Shown: positions 61,201 to 64,000 of the stretch, one piece after another
Layout: each line of letters begins with the position of its first letter
How positions within the stretch are numbered: the stretch's first letter is position 1
NCBI RefSeq assembly: GCF_033568475.1
Contig: NC_133121.1
Span: forward strand, 8,494,001-8,558,000
Source of the DNA: Henckelia pumila
Taxonomy: Eukaryota > Streptophyta > Magnoliopsida > Lamiales > Gesneriaceae
Direction of reading: 5' to 3'
DNA length: 64,000 nt
Made by a program: the position numbers and the translations under genes
The notes under the pieces: model-generated
Seen by the model: the letters and a program-made list of their open reading frames with translations, nothing else
Databases searched by the model: none
What the model was told of the DNA's origin: nothing

Positions 61201-62661
61201 GCACCGAGCTTGTCAGTGTTGACGGTGCAGCCAGTTCTACGAGATCGGATTAGGGATGGACAGTCTACTGATGAGGAGTTGCAGCGATGGAGACAGAGAG
61301 ATGAGGCTAGGGGTAACCTCTTGTATACAGTGGTGGATGGTATCGTTCAGTACCGTGGTAGGATGTGGGTACCGAACGTCGATCAGTTGAGAGCTGAGAT
61401 TTTAGTAGAGGCTCACACATCTCCGTACTCCATTCACCCTGGAAGTACGAAGATGTACAAAGATTTGCAGCTATTGTATTGGTGGCCCGGGATGAAGAGT
61501 GACATCGGGAGAGTGGTGTCAGAGTGCTTGACTTGTCAGCAAGTCAAGGCAGAGCATCAGCGTCCAGCGGGACTTCTTAGACCTCTTCCTATTCCGGAAT
61601 GGAAATGGGAGAATATTACGATGGACTTTGTGGTTGGCTTGCCGAGGAGTGCCAGAGGTTGCACAACGATTTGGGTGATCGTGGATAGACTCACCAAGTC
61701 AGCTCATTTTTTGCCGGTGAGGACTACTTATTCTTTGACACAGTATGCAGAGCTTTACATCAGAGAGATTGTTAGACTGCATGGCATACCAGTGTCTATT
61801 GTGTAAGACAGAGATCCGAGATTCACATCTGCGTTTTGGAAGAGTCTGCACACAGCATTGGGGACTAGGCTTTTGTTCAGCACAGCATTTCATCCCCAGA
61901 CAGATGGTCAGTTTGAGAGAGTGATCCAGGTTCTCGAGGATCTTCTGAGAGCTTGTGTCATTGATTTTCGGGGATCTTGGGAGACTAGACTGCCATTAGT
62001 GGAGTTTACCTATAACAACAGTTTTTAGTCGTCTATAGGTATGGCTCCTTATGCAGCATTGTATGGGAGGAGATGCAGATCTCCTGTGCATTGGGATGAG
62101 GTTGGTGAGCGGATTTTACTGGGTCCTGAGATTGTGCAGCAGACAGCTGACATTGTGACTCAGATTCGAGATCGGATGAGGACTGCTCAGAGTCGGCAGA
62201 AGAGTTATGCAGATGCCAGACGACGAGATTTGGAGTTCGCTGTAGGTGATCACGTATTCCTGAAGGTGTCACTTATGAAGGGAGTAGTGCGTTTTGGCCG
62301 GAAAGGCAAGCTTAATCCGAGGTATATAGGGCCATTCGAGATCTTGGAGAGAGTTGGCACGTTGGCCTACCGTTTAGCTCTACCACCGGGGCTAGCGGCA
62401 GTGCACAACGTTTTCCATGTATCCATGCTTCAGAGATATGTCTCTAACCCGTCGCATGTGTTGGATTTCGAGCCCTTGCAGTTGCCACCAGATCTAGTGT
62501 ATGAGGAGAGGCCAGTGCAGATCTTGGCAAGGGAGGAGCGGAGGCTTAGGACGCGGGTCATATCGATGGTCAGAGTCCAGTGGCTGAATCACTCAGAGGA
62601 GGAAGCTACTTGGGAGACCGAGGCAGACATGAGGACTCGCTACCCGGAGTTGTTCGGGTAA
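58255..62661 (+). pseudogene. Chromovirus gag-pol polyprotein with three nonsense codons
   Basis: A single frame of about 1468 codons from ATG 58255 (MPPRPMNI; an in-frame ATG at 58240 is less typical). Gag ends with zinc knuckle [14 protein letters not shown] (59167-59208). The protease active site reads [10 protein letters not shown] where D-S-G-A is expected (59329-59340). RT has [10 protein letters not shown] and FIDDIL (60337-60345), but motif A reads [10 protein letters not shown] with TAT at 60148-60150 in place of the catalytic Asp. RNase H and integrase follow (HHCC zinc site, MDFVVGLP, DRDPRF, FHPQTDGQFE), then a chromodomain-like end (VQWLNHSEEEATWE). Stops at 61018-61020 (TAG), 61804-61806 (TAA) and 62026-62028 (TAG). 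No frameshift. The copy is not autonomous. Confidence 0.92.
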
Positions 62662-62693
62662 GTACTTTAAATTTCGAGGACGAAATTCAATTT

Positions 62694-62705
62694 AAGGGGG
62701 GGAGA
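62694..62705 (+). other. Polypurine tract of the chromovirus
   Basis: AAGGGGGGGAGA, just before the 3' LTR start TGTAACACCC at 62708. Confidence 0.9.
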
Positions 62706-62707
62706 AT

Positions 62708-64000
62708 TGTAACACCCGGTATTTTAAATACGTAAATTCGCATGCATAATTAGGGTATTTAATTATTTAAATTTGTGATTTATGGGTTAAATAATTATGT
62801 GAATTATTTGTGCATGATTTAATTTATTTTTATGCATTTAACCCATAATTAGTGATTTTTATGATTTTTAGTATTTTAATTATTTTATTGCGTAGACGGG
62901 ACCGTGGACGGACGAGATGACAACTTTCTAGCCAATTAATTTCATGAGCCTTTTTAGAGCCCTAAAATATTATTTTGAGTTTTATTATCTCAAAATTTTT
63001 AGTATTTAATTTTATATAATTTTAGGAGTCCATTTTTATCCAAATTTAGCCATTTTAATGACTTTTAATTATTTTTAAAATTTCCTAAATTTGTAATTTC
63101 GGGATTTTTATATTTTTAACTTAAATTATCAGATTTTAACTTTTATTTAGATTTTTAAAATTTTATGTTTTATATTTAAAACTTTTAATTATCCTAAAAC
63201 CTATATTAATTAAAATAAAACCCCAAAACCTAATCTACCCAAACCCTTAACCGATTACCCATTCAGCCGCCTCCCTCTCCCCCATTATTCATCTTCTTCC
63301 TCGATCAGCAAGCCCTAGGAGGTTCCATAGCTCGATTTTCTTAAAGCTTCGAAGGTGTGTTCGTCCCGTCGTCCCGGAATCGTCCCACGCACGTTTTTCT
63401 CTTCAATTTCGGTGAAAGGCATGATTTTCTTCCATTTTTTTGTACCTATCAGATATTATATTTTGTGGATTGTGTATGCATCAAACTTTCAAGTTTTTTT
63501 TAGAAAATGGTTCGGTTGTTCGGTTTATGCCCAAGGTTTCTTGTTTTTCTTGTTCATGTTCACGTTTTTAGGTCCACCATGGCTGGGATGGCTGCTGGTC
63601 AGGGTCCTAGGTAGTGTGAGGAGGGTCTGGACCGAATGGCTCGAGGGGCTCGAGCCAAACGGCCCCAGGAAGTCGGCTGGTGCGGATTGGGCTCCCTTGG
63701 TGCGCAGGTTAGGGTTTTGAGAAGGGGGGGCTCGGCGAGTTGGTCCAGGCTGCATGGGGGCTGGGGCTGGGTCAGGTCAGGTCCGCCCAGACGTGGGCTA
63801 CGTCTGGGCGGCGGCGCTCCGGCCAGGGGCGGCCGGAGCAGGCCGGCAGCAGCCAAGGAGTGGCTGCTGCTCACGGCCGCAGCCGAGAAGAGGATAGGGC
63901 ATCGGGTTCTAGGGTTTTCTGTTGGGTCCGGGTCGGGTCAGTAGGGTAGTGGGTCGGGTTAAGGTGGTCCGGGTTCGGGTTGGTGGGCCGGGCTCGAGTC
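62708..64000 (+). mobile_element. 3' LTR of the chromovirus (partial)
   Basis: Matches the 5' LTR base for base apart from scattered differences. About 1293 of an expected 2630 bp are inside the window. One 18-bp unit in a GGTCCGGGTCGG repeat, present in the 5' LTR near 56661-56690, is missing here. Confidence 0.93.

Larger units (their letters stand above)
55439..64000 (+). mobile_element. Tekay-type chromovirus (Ty3-gypsy), 3' LTR cut by window end
   Basis: 5' LTR 55439-58068, PBS 58071-58082, gag-pol frame 58255-62661, purine tract 62694-62705, 3' LTR from 62708. Integrase follows RT and a chromodomain-like C-terminus is present, which defines the lineage. Overlapping LTR parts (about 1.29 kb) differ by roughly 18 substitutions plus small indels counted by eye, so insertion is recent. 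The 5-bp target site would be ATTTC (55434-55438); its partner is outside the window. Confidence 0.93.

Overview
This is a window of a flowering-plant nuclear genome, almost certainly a eudicot. The evidence is intron-rich genes with AT-rich GT-AG introns, a malectin-like receptor kinase, an ALS1/TAP2-type ABC half transporter, eIF3m, and dense plant-type LTR retrotransposons. An asterid origin is possible but not proven. No tRNA, rRNA or CRISPR was found.

Layout. 1-2713: minus-strand Tekay-like LTR running off the left edge. 2714-7897: decayed Tat-lineage Ty3/gypsy element (dual RNase H, no integrase seen, gag mostly lost) carrying a nested solo LTR at 3830-5161 with a 5-bp TSD. 7898-8082: short TG...CA LTR-like unit. 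About 8720-14794: decayed minus-strand Ty1/copia element with tandem repeats in its leader. 15787-30714: minus-strand receptor kinase locus whose last inferred intron (about 11 kb) holds a second copia element, itself interrupted by a solo LTR and two SINEs, plus MITEs, AT-rich tandem repeats and a TRIM-like LTR. 31356-34018: hAT MITE, malectin gene fragment, an odd direct repeat. 34019-35985: 5'-truncated LINE. 38044-43767: ABC transporter (17 exons, plus). 44736-48327: eIF3m (10 exons, minus, convergent). 49153-49620: LINE fragment. 50411-51790: LTR-like sequence. 52508-54860: MULE transposase pseudogene, next to a hAT MITE at 54874-55315. 55439-64000: nearly complete Tekay-type chromovirus, 3' LTR cut by the window edge.

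Most notable point. The CrRLK1L-like gene at 28345-30714 can be read alone (789 aa). However, a consensus donor 39 nt before its stop joins in frame to five downstream exons encoding a second, degenerate kinase domain. All introns are GT-AG, phases match and the joined frame has no stop. The predicted product (about 1057 aa) would be malectin-like ectodomain, TM, kinase, pseudokinase: a receptor form of a tandem kinase protein. This is inference from splice signals and needs transcript evidence.

The ABC transporter and eIF3m look like ordinary functional genes. The transporter carries a 536-bp foldback of two inverted LTR-like arms in its last intron.
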